The translations under genes were made by a program, and so were the position numbers. From NCBI RefSeq assembly GCF_036785885.1, contig NC_092312.1, forward strand, positions 26,058,001 through 26,122,000: DNA of 64,000 nucleotides, read 5' to 3'. This stretch comes from Coffea arabica. Taxonomy: Eukaryota; Streptophyta; Magnoliopsida; Gentianales; Rubiaceae. The first letter of the stretch is position 1. Each line of letters opens with the position of its first letter. Under the pieces are notes generated by a model, which was given only the letters and a program-made list of their open reading frames with translations, did no database searches and was not told the DNA's origin. Of the stretch, positions 53,943 to 64,000 are shown in pieces.

Positions 53943-55500
53943 TCAATCCTTCCTCAGTTCCATATATTCACGTTGAGCTCCCTCAGCATTCAAGACGAAA
54001 ATTTCCGGCTTGTCACCCTACAAGCACCATAAATATGGTAAAACAAAATAATAGGCAAGACTATAGAACATGAAAGGGAAGAAACAAGTTAACCATAGTC
54101 CACACAAATGCCTCGATCAAGTGGTTTGACAATTTATAAGGAACTCTACACCACCATTCAAAAACAACTTTCAAGTAAACCAGGCCATCTAAGAGTTGAT
54201 GTTGCAACAGAAAATTTCAACACAATGTCACTTACAACTGAGACATCAAACACCACTACATAGCCTAAGTGAAGTCTGCAAATGCACCTTAAGACCAAAA
54301 ATTTTTTATCTGGCTACCAACCCAACTAACACCCCAATTCACGACCTAACAAACAAGGAAAAGAAAAAGGGAGCAAGCAGGGAATAGGCTTTTTTCAGTG
54401 CATACATAGTTCTAGATGACAAAACATGAGCTTTTTACACATATCCAATAGATATGGTTTACTTACAAAATTCATTAAGTAAACACAAATAAGCAGATCC
54501 CACCACAAGGTATCATTTATCCTGTTAAAGAACCATCTTACAGAGTTTGCAATTAACTTCATTAGGCTAAATTAAATTAGAAGTTTCACACTCTTTTTGC
54601 CCTGCGGACATATGGGATTTACACTAGAAACTTATAGAAATTGTTCTGAGGTTTCTTGAACGTTTTCAATGAAGAATAACATGGGAAAGGGAATAGGTAG
54701 AATCAACTTATGGTGTAGATATCTCTTTCTGTTTCAAAAGTAAAACATGTATTTGCCAGGTCGTAACAGCATACTGACAACTCATGATTTGCAACTTTGT
54801 CAGAATAAACAAAATAATTACCAAACTATACTGTTAAAATTTAGAGAGAAGCTAGACCTTTGCAAGTAATAAGCGAGGGCTAGGAGACTTTAGTTGGTTG
54901 TCCAAGAAAGGCATGATCAAGGTAGAACCAAAAGCTTGTTAACTATATCCAACCCTTCCATAGGATCCAACGGCGTCACATGTGAAGACACACCCCCTCC
55001 CTAGTGTTGTTTAACAATGCAAAAAGGGCTAGATGAAAATTGGAGATAATTAAAGTGAATAAAATATACATCTATCAATGAAAGCATACCCTGACCATCA
55101 AGCTCCCCCAGAACATAAAAGCATAGTAAGCAAAGAAGCGCTTGTAGTAAAGGGTGTTCAACAGCAACTGAGCCATGGCGGGAGTGCTCATTTGTTTATT
55201 GTGTTGTTGCTGATATATCTACATTTGAGGAAGAAAGCATTAAAACATCAGTTATAGCACAATAGTTCACTCTCACTTGTAGAAGGAAAATTTTGGTTAT
55301 AATGAGTCATTGAAGCACAGTATATTGTGATCATATATACAAATTTTCCAATGATTTAAACAAAACCCTCTTTTCAAAAAAATTTTTTAATCCTAGGAAA
55401 ACCAAAAATCTGACCTCTAAATACATCTTGAAAGACCCAAAATATTTACCTTCCATGTTGGAGCAAGATCCAAGAGTTCTTTTACTGAAGATATCATCCC
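53943..55500 (-). pseudogene. PBF1-like: 20S proteasome beta-1-type subunit pseudogene, introns retained
   Basis: Three good exons in order on the minus strand: 55218-55090 (HNKQM, AMAQLLLNTLYYKRFFAYYAF), 55000-54858 (GCVFTCDAVGSY, then STLIMPFLDNQLKSPSP) and 54017-53943 (FVLNAEGAQREYMELRKD, stop). The phases join as in the real gene. A weaker exon around 55490-55440 (SSVKELLDLAPTWK) may precede. Defects: one base lost after YYAF, a stop (TAA) where the family has Ser in GYSSQ, the exon between LLLAK and GDKPE missing, and no N-terminal exons. Because introns are kept it is a DNA-level copy, not a processed pseudogene. The normal protein is a structural subunit of the proteasome core. Confidence 0.82.
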
Positions 55501-55509
55501 ATGGAAACT

Positions 55510-56320
55510 AAGTTACGGAATTGCCAACCCAAAATCAAGACAGACCTGTAATTGCATATTCCCTTCCGTTAAAGGACTCACAAAGCAAAGAAACAAGCCA
55601 GAACAGGTCTTACCTAAGGATACACAGAGCTAGAGCTAGATATGATGCTTCCTTTGTAAAACAATAAGATGCATGTAAAAGCATGAGTCGAGACTTGCTG
55701 AATCATTTGTCTTCAAGAATGTTGTGGAGATGTAGGGGATTAGATAGTCTGAAATCAAGATCGTTATCCCCAAAACTAATATCAATAATAATGTAGAATT
55801 AGAGTTCCAAAGATAAATGGTTCGAATAAATAGAGAAACCAAATTGCATCCCAGTCTGCCTTAGGAATTCTATTGTGATACTCAATCATTCTGCTCTAAA
55901 TCAACCCATAACATAAATCAAGTATGGGCAAAATGGCAGACTTCACCATAGCAATGAGAAAAGAAACTAGTTATAGGCCGGAAGCCATGGAGGCAAGAAA
56001 AATAACATAAATCAACCCAGAAAAATCCCAATCGGAATTTAGACGTCACCAATCAGCTAAAGAAATTAAATGACACATTTTGGATCAACACATAAAAGAT
56101 ACTTCAGAAGTCTTTCCCTAAAAAAAACTAAAAGAACAACCGCAATTATATTTCTTACTAAATTGCTGGAAGATTCTACAAAAAGAAAAGCTTGATCAAA
56201 TAAGGAAATGCCAAATATATCATGATAAGCCATGCATTATGATAAACTCTTTCCCATTCACATTCAGTAGAAAAAATGCATGCAAAAGTCAATAGAGGGG
56301 CACAAAGATTAAACTGGTAA
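55510..56320. other. Intron-like sequence between captured gene fragments
   Basis: On the minus strand a TTTCAG acceptor at about 55,750 precedes an open stretch (YLIPYISTTFLK) that I cannot assign. Otherwise AT-rich without signals. Confidence 0.3.
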
Positions 56321-56327
56321 AACTCAC

Positions 56328-56375
56328 CACGATCAATATCAACTCCAAGGATACTGCAGCTAGAAAACTTCTTTG
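56328..56375 (-). pseudogene. Bin3-type RNA methyltransferase exon fragment
   Basis: A 48-base minus-strand exon with acceptor GGCAG and donor GTGAG encodes AKKFSSCSILGVDIDR. This matches the S-adenosylmethionine-binding segment (IAKKF..RSILGVDID) of plant Bin3/MePCE-like RNA methyltransferases. No other exon of that gene is found near, so it is an isolated fragment. Confidence 0.6.
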
Positions 56376-56395
56376 CTGCCAATATGGATAAACAA

Positions 56396-56519
56396 ACACA
56401 TTGGAGCCACCAATATTACACCATCCCAATACTCTAGCTTCTTCGTGTGCAAGAGGAGAACCACTGCTCCTCCTATTGATTCTCCTAGTAATATGCTCAT
56501 CTTTTTCCTATTTTCTTTC
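56396..56519 (-). pseudogene. Monoacylglycerol lipase / caffeoylshikimate esterase-like exon fragment
   Basis: After a TTTTCAG acceptor the minus strand encodes KKMSILLGESIGGAVVLLL and then KLEYWDGVILVAPMC. GESxGG is the nucleophile elbow (catalytic Ser) of this plant alpha/beta hydrolase family, and YWDG.ILVAPMC is its family signature. Directly after APMC the homology stops, about 20 bases before the methyltransferase exon, with no donor at that point. The rest of the hydrolase is absent. Confidence 0.72.
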
Positions 56520-56524
56520 CTGAA

Positions 56525-57820
56525 AATCAAAGCACCGAGAAACTCAACCAACCACTCATTTTAAGTCCTTTATAGTCTTCAAAAATAAAAACAAGAAAAA
56601 TAGGAAATTAACTATAGAATCCTTCTCTGATAAAGAGGAAATAGCGGATTTATTTCAATTTTTACAGCAGATATTGGTGAATGATCAAAGCAGTCATTAA
56701 CAAAACCAATGACCTTCCATTGCAAGACGATTCCAGGATCTGTTATGGCCATGAGAAAATCATAACGTTAACATTTCTATTCTACTAAGACGCATACAGA
56801 ACAAAAAGGCTACTGGAAAAACGAAATAAAAACCCAAGGGAAAACAGCAACGAAATCCACAGACAAAAAAGATCATATCAAGGGAAAATAAGCTCAGAGC
56901 TACAACTCCGCAGAGATCTTTATAATTAACGGCAGGATTGCTCCCTTACAACTTATTTTCAAAAAAAAAAAAAAAGAAATTGCTGACATATATAAGCAAA
57001 GAACACTGAGCAGCAAGAATAAGGGCGAGATACAGCATTGAAATAGCTTCAAAAGCAGGACAAGGATTAAAGCAAACACCATGGCCAACAACAAATTGCA
57101 GTGTAAAATGGGGAAAAAAAATCATACGAAGCAAATATGCAGAGGAACCATGATTATGATTAAAACGCACCAGTAAAAGAAGCTCGCAATCAAGTTGGCC
57201 AAAGAAGGCGGCGAGAGGAAGGAGCTCAAAAAGGGGAACAGGTTCAAGGGCACAACGAATCTGAGAAAATGAAAATGAGAAACCAGAAGAGAAAACCCTA
57301 GGAAAAAAGGGCACAACCAACCCGTGTTGGAATTCGGACGACATCGGAAGACACAGCCATAATGAAGCACGCCAATTACCATTCTTGAGAAAGCTCGCCT
57401 GTCAGCTCCGAACAATGCAGCTGTGAGAGCCGGAAATGGAAAGGAACTGGCAGGGCAATTAATTCCAAAGCAGAAAACCCATGGGCGACCCAATTACCCG
57501 ATCCATTCGAACGGAGCAGCCGGGGAAGCGGAACATTACACAGCTCACGCGAGCGGTACATGACGACGACGAAACCTCTTGGCACGTTGTATGTTATGTT
57601 GATGACAACAGCTACCAAGTCCACCACTATTACCGCTGCACAGGTTGCCGCTTGGAAGGGTTAAAAAAACAATAGAAAACTCTCTAAAACTCTTTAGTTT
57701 CTACCACTAGAGCCACACCGCCACTAACAATTCCATCTATGTTATTACTATCATAATCCTATGGCATAACTTGTCGGACAAAACTAAAAAAATAAAAATA
57801 AAAAACCAAAAAGAGATGCT
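56525..57820. other. Region upstream of the captured fragments, unassigned
   Basis: Several long open stretches exist on the minus strand (57122-57493, 56946-57344), hydrophobic and low in complexity, with no recognisable domain; they may be noncoding flank of the captured genes. The plus strand is open at 57481-57675 (starting MGDPITRSIRTEQ), also unassigned. Confidence 0.35.
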
Positions 57821-57828
57821 CTAACAAT

Positions 57829-58298
57829 CAATCAGTGTTTTTAAAATCGAATCGGACTAGCCAGTTCGACCGGTTAAATCGTGAACCGACTATGACACCG
57901 ATCCAATTCTATACTAAAATCGAAAGTGACAAATAAATCAGTCAAGACCGGTCGAACTCGTCAAAACCGGTAAACCCAGTCAAACCGGTAATTCCCGATT
58001 TTCAGTTTTCCCCTCAATCTTTTTTTAAGTTTTGCAAAATGCTAAATTCTATGTTGCAAAGGATCAAACTTGGGACCTTTGTTATAGAAGTCCAAAGTAG
58101 TAACCATTGTACCATCACATTTGATTAGACTTTGGTAATAACACATTTATATAAAACTTAACAACTAAGGCACAAAAAAGCAAAAAAAAAAGTCTCTGTA
58201 CCTTGAAACCATGAGCTGCCCCTTCAAACCTTTATCTTTCTTTTCTCCGTTTCCTCTACAAAATCTCATTTTCTCGTGACTTTTTCTTTCTAAACTTC

Positions 58299-58355
<57 letters not shown>

Positions 58356-58805
58356 TTTTTCTTTTGTCAGCCCTTTCTAATCTAACCTCTTTAGTTTTAA
58401 TTTATTAATGTTTTCTTCCACTTTTTTAGTTCAATCTTTTGAAGTTTTCTTTCCTGCTTGTGTGTATACGTTATGGTTTTTTATATTTTTTTCTCTACGT
58501 GAATTTTGTATAATTTCAAAATATTGTGATATTTTTGGGTTGGATTTAAGATTATTTTTTCGTAGATATGATTGAGATGAAATTTATTTGTTTCAACTTA
58601 TAATTTAAAATTTTTATTTTTGAAAATATTAAACTTTTCATCACATAAAGTCTTAAATTAGTCCATTGCATGTCTTATTGCATGCATATATATTCATACA
58701 AATTTTTTTTTAATTCATTGAATCATGATTGAATGAGTTTGACTAGTTGAATCTTGATCTAAACATATCACCGGTTCAATTAACAGTTCGAGTTTCAAAA
58801 CATTG
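57829..58805. mobile_element. hAT-like non-autonomous element with (CT)n
   Basis: Perfect 8-bp target duplication CTAACAAT at 57821-57828 and 58806-58813. The left end contains CAGTGTTTTTAAAATCGAA; the reverse complement of the right end is CAATGTTTTGAAACTCGAA. GACCGGT/ACCGGTTC words are scattered inside the ends. A (CT)n tract of about 50 bases is at 58302-58352. No transposase. Confidence 0.75.
58302..58352. repeat. (CT)n microsatellite
   Basis: About 25 uninterrupted CT units inside the hAT-like element. Confidence 0.95.
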
Positions 58806-58822
58806 CTAACAATTCAAATCTT

Positions 58823-59345
58823 GCTAATGATCAAAAACCTACTCTACGCGTTTCTCACATTGGCTGCAAATCTACCTCCTGTTGTCTTTAATGCACCCTT
58901 CTTGATCTTTCCAATAATAGACAATGAAGAAGTTACTCAAGCAGAAGCACTAGCCTGTTTAGATTCGCTCTAGTAGTCAGGCAAGAAATTTTGAAGTCTT
59001 CTTTACTATCATTTCTAAAAGCCACTTGTTCTGGTTCACCTTTACCTAGTAATAATAAAATCAAGTTTCACGATCAAAAAGCTACTCTGCACGTTTCTCA
59101 CAATGGCTGCAAATCTACCTCTCGTTGTCTTTAACGCACCCTCCTCGATCTTTCCAATAATAGACAATGAAGAAAGCAGTGATTGATTTGGTAGTGCATG
59201 ATTCTCGTGGCAACCTAATACAGGAGCACTCAATTAACAGTCTTTGCACTTTCACCAACTCAAGCAGAAGCACTAGCCTGTTCAAATTCGATCTAGCGGT
59301 CAGGCAACAACATTTAAAATCTTCTCTACTGTTAGATTTAGTATT
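58823..59345 (+). repeat. RNase H-containing repeat, two tandem copies
   Basis: Copy one (58,823-59,030) lacks the middle of the unit; copy two (59,040-59,345) is full and reads HDSRGNLIQEHS and, in a shifted frame, QAEALAC. Both match 8,823-9,204. Copy two includes a 27-codon frame at 59104 starting MAANLPLVVFNAPSSIFP, nearly the same as at 8959. Confidence 0.6.
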
Positions 59346-59846
59346 CGAATTCTATACTTAGTTAAAAATGGGAAGGATATAAAGAAGGATGGAAAGGTAA
59401 CAAAAAAAACAATATGTACACATACATATATATGTATTGAATTGGGCTCAAACTTATTGTAATACTCTAATCTTGCATTTGTCTTTTACTGGGGGAAAAA
59501 AGTGACCAAAATTAGGGACAAGAATCATTTAAATTCAAGTGGGCACAAAATTATTGTAAATTTGTAATGTTCTAATTGTGCATTGTTAACATTATGGCTT
59601 TTACCAGGGGAAAAAAGGTGGCCAAAATTAGGGACAAGAATCATTTAAAAGAAAATGCCTACATTAACTATTTTATGATTAAGGACTAAATAGGAACTTG
59701 TGTAAAACTTGAAGTGTGGAGTCATTTACATAACATATGGTGGAAAGAAGCATTATTTAATTTCTAAGCATAAGAGATTTTCCTTTTTTGGGGAAAGAGA
59801 TCATTGTCACAAAAATTTAACAAATAAATAAAATGTTCGATTTGGG
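59346..59846. other. Spacer with internal direct repeat
   Basis: GGTGGCCAAAATTAGGGACAA and AGTGACCAAAATTAGGGACA (about 59,610 and 59,502), each followed by GAATCATTTAAA, mark a duplicated ~110-base unit. No gene. Confidence 0.5.
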
Positions 59847-59854
59847 GGTCCAAG

Positions 59855-60551
59855 TAGGGGTGGCAATTTTCGACACGACCTGAAAACACGACACGAACCT
59901 AACACGAAATTAGTGGGTTTGGGTTGAGGTTTTGGGAATTCGGGTCAGAATCGGGTTGGACCCGATGAACCCGAAAAGAAAACAGGTCGATTTCGGGTCA
60001 ACCCGTGGTGACCCGATATGACCCGTTTACGAATTAAAAATAATTTAATAAATATAAAAATAATTTTATCTAACTAACCTAAGTTATTCTTTTTTTCAAA
60101 GGCATTAATTACTTAATCATAAATGAATTTATTTAATTTGTGTGAAGTTGAAATTATTATATTTGGACAAATAATATATTATATTATTTTTTACTTTTAT
60201 ACTGTTTTAATTTATTTTATATTCTGTTTGGGATAAAACACTTTTACGGTGTTTAATTTATTTTAGATTTGGTTTGGAATTACTTATTCAAATTTTTATT
60301 ACTTGATTATGTAATTAGTTTTGTGAGAAATTGATTTTATTAGAAATTACAGTGATAAATTAATAAATTAAAATTAAATTTCGGGTCATTTCGGGCCGAC
60401 CCGCCAACCCGTCAACCTGAAATTTTCGGGTTCGGGTCAGCATACCTGACCCGTCACAGGTTGGCGGGTCGGGTTCGGGTCAACAGATTTTCTGGCGGGT
60501 TGACCCGAACCCGACCCGCCAACCTGATTTGGACCCGAATTGCCACCCCTA
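59855..60551. mobile_element. hAT-like non-autonomous element, TAGGGGTGGCAA family, copy 2
   Basis: Termini TAGGGGTGGCAATTTTCG and ATTGCCACCCCTA, with a perfect 8-bp target duplication GGTCCAAG at 59847-59854 and 60552-60559. The 697-bp sequence is alignable throughout with 10877-11577. The perfect duplication suggests it is the younger copy. Confidence 0.92.
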
Positions 60552-60613
60552 GGTCCAAGGACTAAAAAATATCACTTGTGAAGAAAAGTAGATACCCCAA
60601 ATAAACATTTATC

Positions 60614-61360
60614 TAAGAGTGGCAATGGGAGCAGGGGTAGAAATGAGGCAGGCCCTGCATACAAAAAAATTATATATTTATTTATTTATTTAAATTTATA
60701 AATATATATAATACATTTATATACACAATATAATAATTTAGTTATAATCCAATTGTTTGTTATACATGATAGTCTGGTGACAAGTTTCTTCTATTATTTT
60801 GGCATCAAATGTCAGGGCTACTTTATCAAGCGAGTTATCACATCTCGAGGTTGATGAAGAGCAAATGTTTTGAAGTTGTTGAGCTAGGTTGATGAAGAGA
60901 AAAACTGGACTTATTGTTGAGTGCCTTTAATTTGTTGAATATGAGAAATCATCTCGACTAAATTTGTTGAATACGGGAATGTAACTTGACTTCTTGTATT
61001 TTGTTTCCATCTTGATAATTTGTTAATTTTATTTAGTGTTGTTTACAATTGTATTATTGTAAGTGAATGTACAATTGTGACTTGATTCTATTACATCTCA
61101 ATTAGATGTTTTAATGTCATTTTCATAGTATTGACAGGTTGTTAATCTTCTTTAGTTATTAGTATTTACAACTCATTGAATGAACTAAGATTGAGTACTT
61201 GAACATGTCTTTATTGAATATTTTGAGATGAAATGAATGATAAAATTGTTCTGTAAATGAGCAGATTGTTAAATATAATAGTTGATTTCTTTCCCTGCAA
61301 GGAATCGCAGGGGAAACGAGATGGGGGGCAGGGGATGGAGCGGGGGAATTGGCACCATTT
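60614..61360. mobile_element. Third hAT-like element, GTGGCAAT-type end
   Basis: Perfect 8-bp duplication CATTTATC at 60606-60613 and 61361-61368. The ends TAAGAGTGGCAATGGGAGC and (reverse complement) AAATGGTGCCAATTCCCC are only loosely inverted. G-rich ends enclose an AT-rich core without coding sequence. Confidence 0.65.
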
Positions 61361-61369
61361 CATTTATCA

Positions 61370-62255
61370 ATACCAGTCCAGTTGCCCTATGCTATGCACC
61401 GAGTAGGCATATGTGACCTATGCTATATAATAGTGTATTTTGTTTTGTAAGTATTGATGAAGGAAATTATTTTATAATATGTAAAATAATTGTGAGCTAG
61501 TTATTTTTTATTAAATGAGGATAATTGGAAAGGATTATTGGTAGGTTACTGTATAAAATGTTGTTTAATGTCGAATAAAAATTTGGTATATATGTGCTGT
61601 GAAGTAGCAAAATATGAGAAAAGCAATGAATGGTGAAACTGTAATTTTTATAGTTATTTTCTATTGGAAAAACTTCTACAAGTTCGTCATCGAATATGTA
61701 CATCCAATATTCGTTCATTCTTAAATGGGAAATTATGAGAATATAACTTGGTCTAATAACATGGTATCACAGTATTTTTTTTTCAGCCGTAGGTTAAAAG
61801 ATTATCTTCAACTTTGATGTCCCAACATTTGTGTTGACAGTAAAAGATGATTATGTTAATTTTGTTTGGCAATATATAAGCAGTATCTTCTAGATGCAGT
61901 TCCTGCAGAATGAAATAGATGATTAAAGTAAACTTGTGTATTTTTTTTATGTGGATGGGTTAATATAAGTTTGAAAATTTTGGCTTACCAAGATTTCCAT
62001 GTGTATGGTTGTGATGACTACATAAAATGTGAACTTTGTGAGGAAAGTTCCTCTTGCAGAAAAAATGCTTGTAATTTTTAAATAGATAAATAGGAAGCTG
62101 CATTGTTCATTTGCATTTGGACAGGAGATTATTTGCCCAAATATATTTGCTTACATCACCATTACAATTTCCAATACACCTTTTTATCTTTTCAATTACC
62201 TTTTTATCTCGCATACATCACATCACAAAAAAGTGCTACAGTAAAAATATCTCAA
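61370..62255. other. AT-rich spacer
   Basis: Contains copy 3 of the AT-rich dispersed repeat at about 62,170-62,282 (TCTCGCATACATCACATCAC). No gene. Confidence 0.4.
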
Positions 62256-62260
62256 ATAAT

Positions 62261-62581
62261 TTACAATCCAAACACACTTGTATTAGTAAATGTGTTACCA
62301 TATTCCTTGTGCATATGTGGTTCAATAGGGTTGATATTCCATTCGTAGAAACTAGTGCAGTGATTTGGATTAAAAATTTGAACTCTAAATGTCATCACTC
62401 CAATGTGCCAAAAATGAAGCAGTGAATTTGGCTGCAAATTGTGATCTTCGATGAATTTTTTCCAATCAAAATTTTGAGGATTTTCATCTAGTTTTAGAAA
62501 CCATATTTTATTTCCAACTTTAAATACTGCTGTGCTTCTTATGTGTGGTTCCAAGTAATGCATAAATTTTGCAGGTATGAC
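62261..62581 (-). pseudogene. B3 DNA-binding domain exon (REM type), isolated
   Basis: After an ATTGCAG acceptor the minus strand encodes VIPAKFMHYLEPH, VGNKIWFLKL, FDWKKFIEDHNLQPNSLL and FRVQIFNPNHC. The order IPxKF, W.V.L, W..F...H.L, F.V.IF is the plant B3 fold of REM-type transcription factors. The frame is open to the stop at 62,261-62,263. The first exon, which in REM genes carries the start and FF..L motif, was not found up to the window end, so this is a partial gene or a fragment. Confidence 0.6.
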
Positions 62582-62589
62582 CTGCAATT

Positions 62590-64000
62590 TAGATTTAAAT
62601 ATGCGTTGTATACGTTTTGGAGAAAAAATATATAGATTAGAGAAATTTTATAAATTTAATACCAATGTATCTGTTTCTGGTCCATCATATTGTGTCAAGA
62701 ATGCATTGATTGGAGAAAATGCATATGAGCAACAAGGCGTGAATAAAAAAAGCAAAATCTAAAGAAAGGCATGAATAAAGGAAGCAAAATCTAAAGAAAT
62801 AAGCGTAATAAATGGTCTAAAATCCTTACGGATATATATATGCAATACAAATGCAACTGACCTGAGGAACAAACTTTTGCAAAAGAAAGAAAACAATAGG
62901 AGGAAGAAACAGAGCGCAACAGAAACCAATATTAATATAAATGTAAAGAAGGAAGAAGGAGCAACTGACCTAAGAACAAGCTTTTGCAAAGGAAAGAAAA
63001 CCGTAGGAGCAACAAGTAGAGCACAACAGAAACCAATATATCTATTAATATAAATGTAAAGAATGAAGGCAGCAAAGAACTTAAAAGGCATCCGGTATTT
63101 AGTAAAATAAAAGGATATAAATAAGCTTAAATAAATAAAAGTAAAAATGGATAAAAAATCAACAAGCATCGTGGTTAAGAGGAAGGAAAATGTGGGAACT
63201 GTCATCTCTGTGATAGATTTCCAAATGACAAAAACAAATCAGAAATACAAAAGAGTCGATAGCTCAAACAGAAGTATTGTTTGAAAGGACAATCAGCATT
63301 TAATGCTAGAGGAAAAGCAACATATTATTACTGGGAAGCAAAGAAGAACAAAATCAAAATGGCAAGTTTCCAATGAAGAAAAAGCGAGTTTCAAAGAAAC
63401 ACATGAAAACAAAAACTGAGGCATCCACAAAAGACAACAATAAGTCAACAAAAAATTGGGTCAGAAAACAACAAAATTACAAAGTAATCAAGCAACTACA
63501 GCGTACAACTTGAACGAAGGGAAAAAGAAATGGCATAACTGGAAAATAAGACAACGCCTAAGGCTAATCTAATACTCATGAACAGCCAGGGTGGGTCATC
63601 TCTGCAGATCACAAGAGGCAAGAATGACACAAATAAGAGTGAAACAAAGAACAAATAAATTGGCTAGTTACTCAGATTACTGTTAAAAAAAATCGCAAGA
63701 ATCTTGGATTATTTAGATATCAATATCAGACTAGAATGCGTCAAGAGTAATAATGGAAGCAAAACAATTAATCATGGAGTTTGTAAACTTCCAATATCTG
63801 ACACATTGCCGCAGTCTTTCTTTTTTCCCGCCTTTCATGATGGCACAGGCTGGCAGTCATCTTATTTTTTAAAAAAAAGTTGCATGTTAGTCCGGCAGCC
63901 CAGAAATTAAAAAAAAAATTTTTTTTGCTAAGCTCGATAACTATAGTTTCATATCACAATCTTGTCAGAATTTTATTATTTTTTTAAAATAATAATGTGA
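62590..64000. other. Right end of window, no gene recognised
   Basis: The segments near 62,860 and 62,960 are a direct duplication (CAACTGACCTxAGxAACAA, TTTTGCAAAxGAAAGAAAAC). The minus strand is open at 62759-63205 as hydrophobic low-complexity sequence without known motifs. It could be an intron of the B3 gene. Confidence 0.35.

Noticed and set aside
55440..55500. Assigning the SSVKELLDLAPTWK exon firmly to the proteasome pseudogene
   Set aside because: It could equally be a decayed piece of the lipase-like gene, which has a similar PTWK segment; left as tentative.
56946..57493. Two overlapping hydrophobic minus-strand frames that could be a membrane protein
   Set aside because: They overlap in different frames, are low in complexity and show no family motif; more likely noncoding flank of captured fragments.
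62759..63205. 148-codon hydrophobic minus-strand frame
   Set aside because: Phe/Leu/Ser-rich translation of a purine-rich, internally duplicated stretch; no motif seen.

Overview
This window looks like nuclear DNA from a flowering plant, probably a eudicot. It has spliced genes with long AT-rich introns, GT-AG junctions, plant family 1 glycoside hydrolases (GH1), an L1-type LINE with an RNase H domain, tRNA-Asp-primed Ty3/gypsy elements and many hAT-like short elements. I cannot name the species. There are no bacterial features, CRISPR arrays or tRNA genes that I can support.

Layout. 0-8.7 kb: a tandem pair of GH1 beta-glucosidase loci. The first (BG-A) is cut by the window edge but keeps both catalytic glutamates. 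The second (BG-B) is a pseudogene that has lost most middle exons. 8.8-17.5 kb: a degenerate RNase H block, a long inverted-repeat element, a hAT-like element with 8-bp target duplications, and a full-length but decayed LINE with a 16-bp target duplication. 18.8-24.6 kb: a 5.75-kb LTR element with only one short coding region, so non-autonomous. 24.6-27.8 kb: small repeats and unrecognised remnants. 27.8-41.4 kb: a complete but mutated 13.6-kb Athila-like Ty3/gypsy element on the minus strand. 41.4-44.2 kb: AT-rich spacer and a Copia-like solo LTR. 44.3-53.0 kb: an apparently intact 13-exon GH1 gene (BG-C; 502 residues, secretory signal, both catalytic Glu), the only clearly functional host gene. 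53.9-56.6 kb: minus-strand, intron-containing fragments of three unrelated host genes (proteasome beta-1 type subunit, a Bin3-type RNA methyltransferase, a monoacylglycerol-lipase-like hydrolase), which look like transduplicated gene pieces. 57.8-61.4 kb: three hAT-like elements with 8-bp target duplications and copies of the RNase H block. 62.3-62.6 kb: one B3 DNA-binding exon on the minus strand.

How it fits together. The locus is a GH1 cluster grown by duplication and broken up by transposons. BG-A, BG-B and BG-C share exon phases and sizes, BG-C promoter sequence recurs near 18.1 kb, and the RNase H block lies 3' of both BG-B and BG-C. The most interesting signal is non-coding. The autonomous and non-autonomous LTR elements share their LTR termini, the tRNA-Asp primer site, a box just after the last codon of the main coding region, and two copies each of an 8-bp stem with an AGGA-type loop followed by a G-run. 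This suggests shared, structured cis-elements through which one element may mobilise the other.
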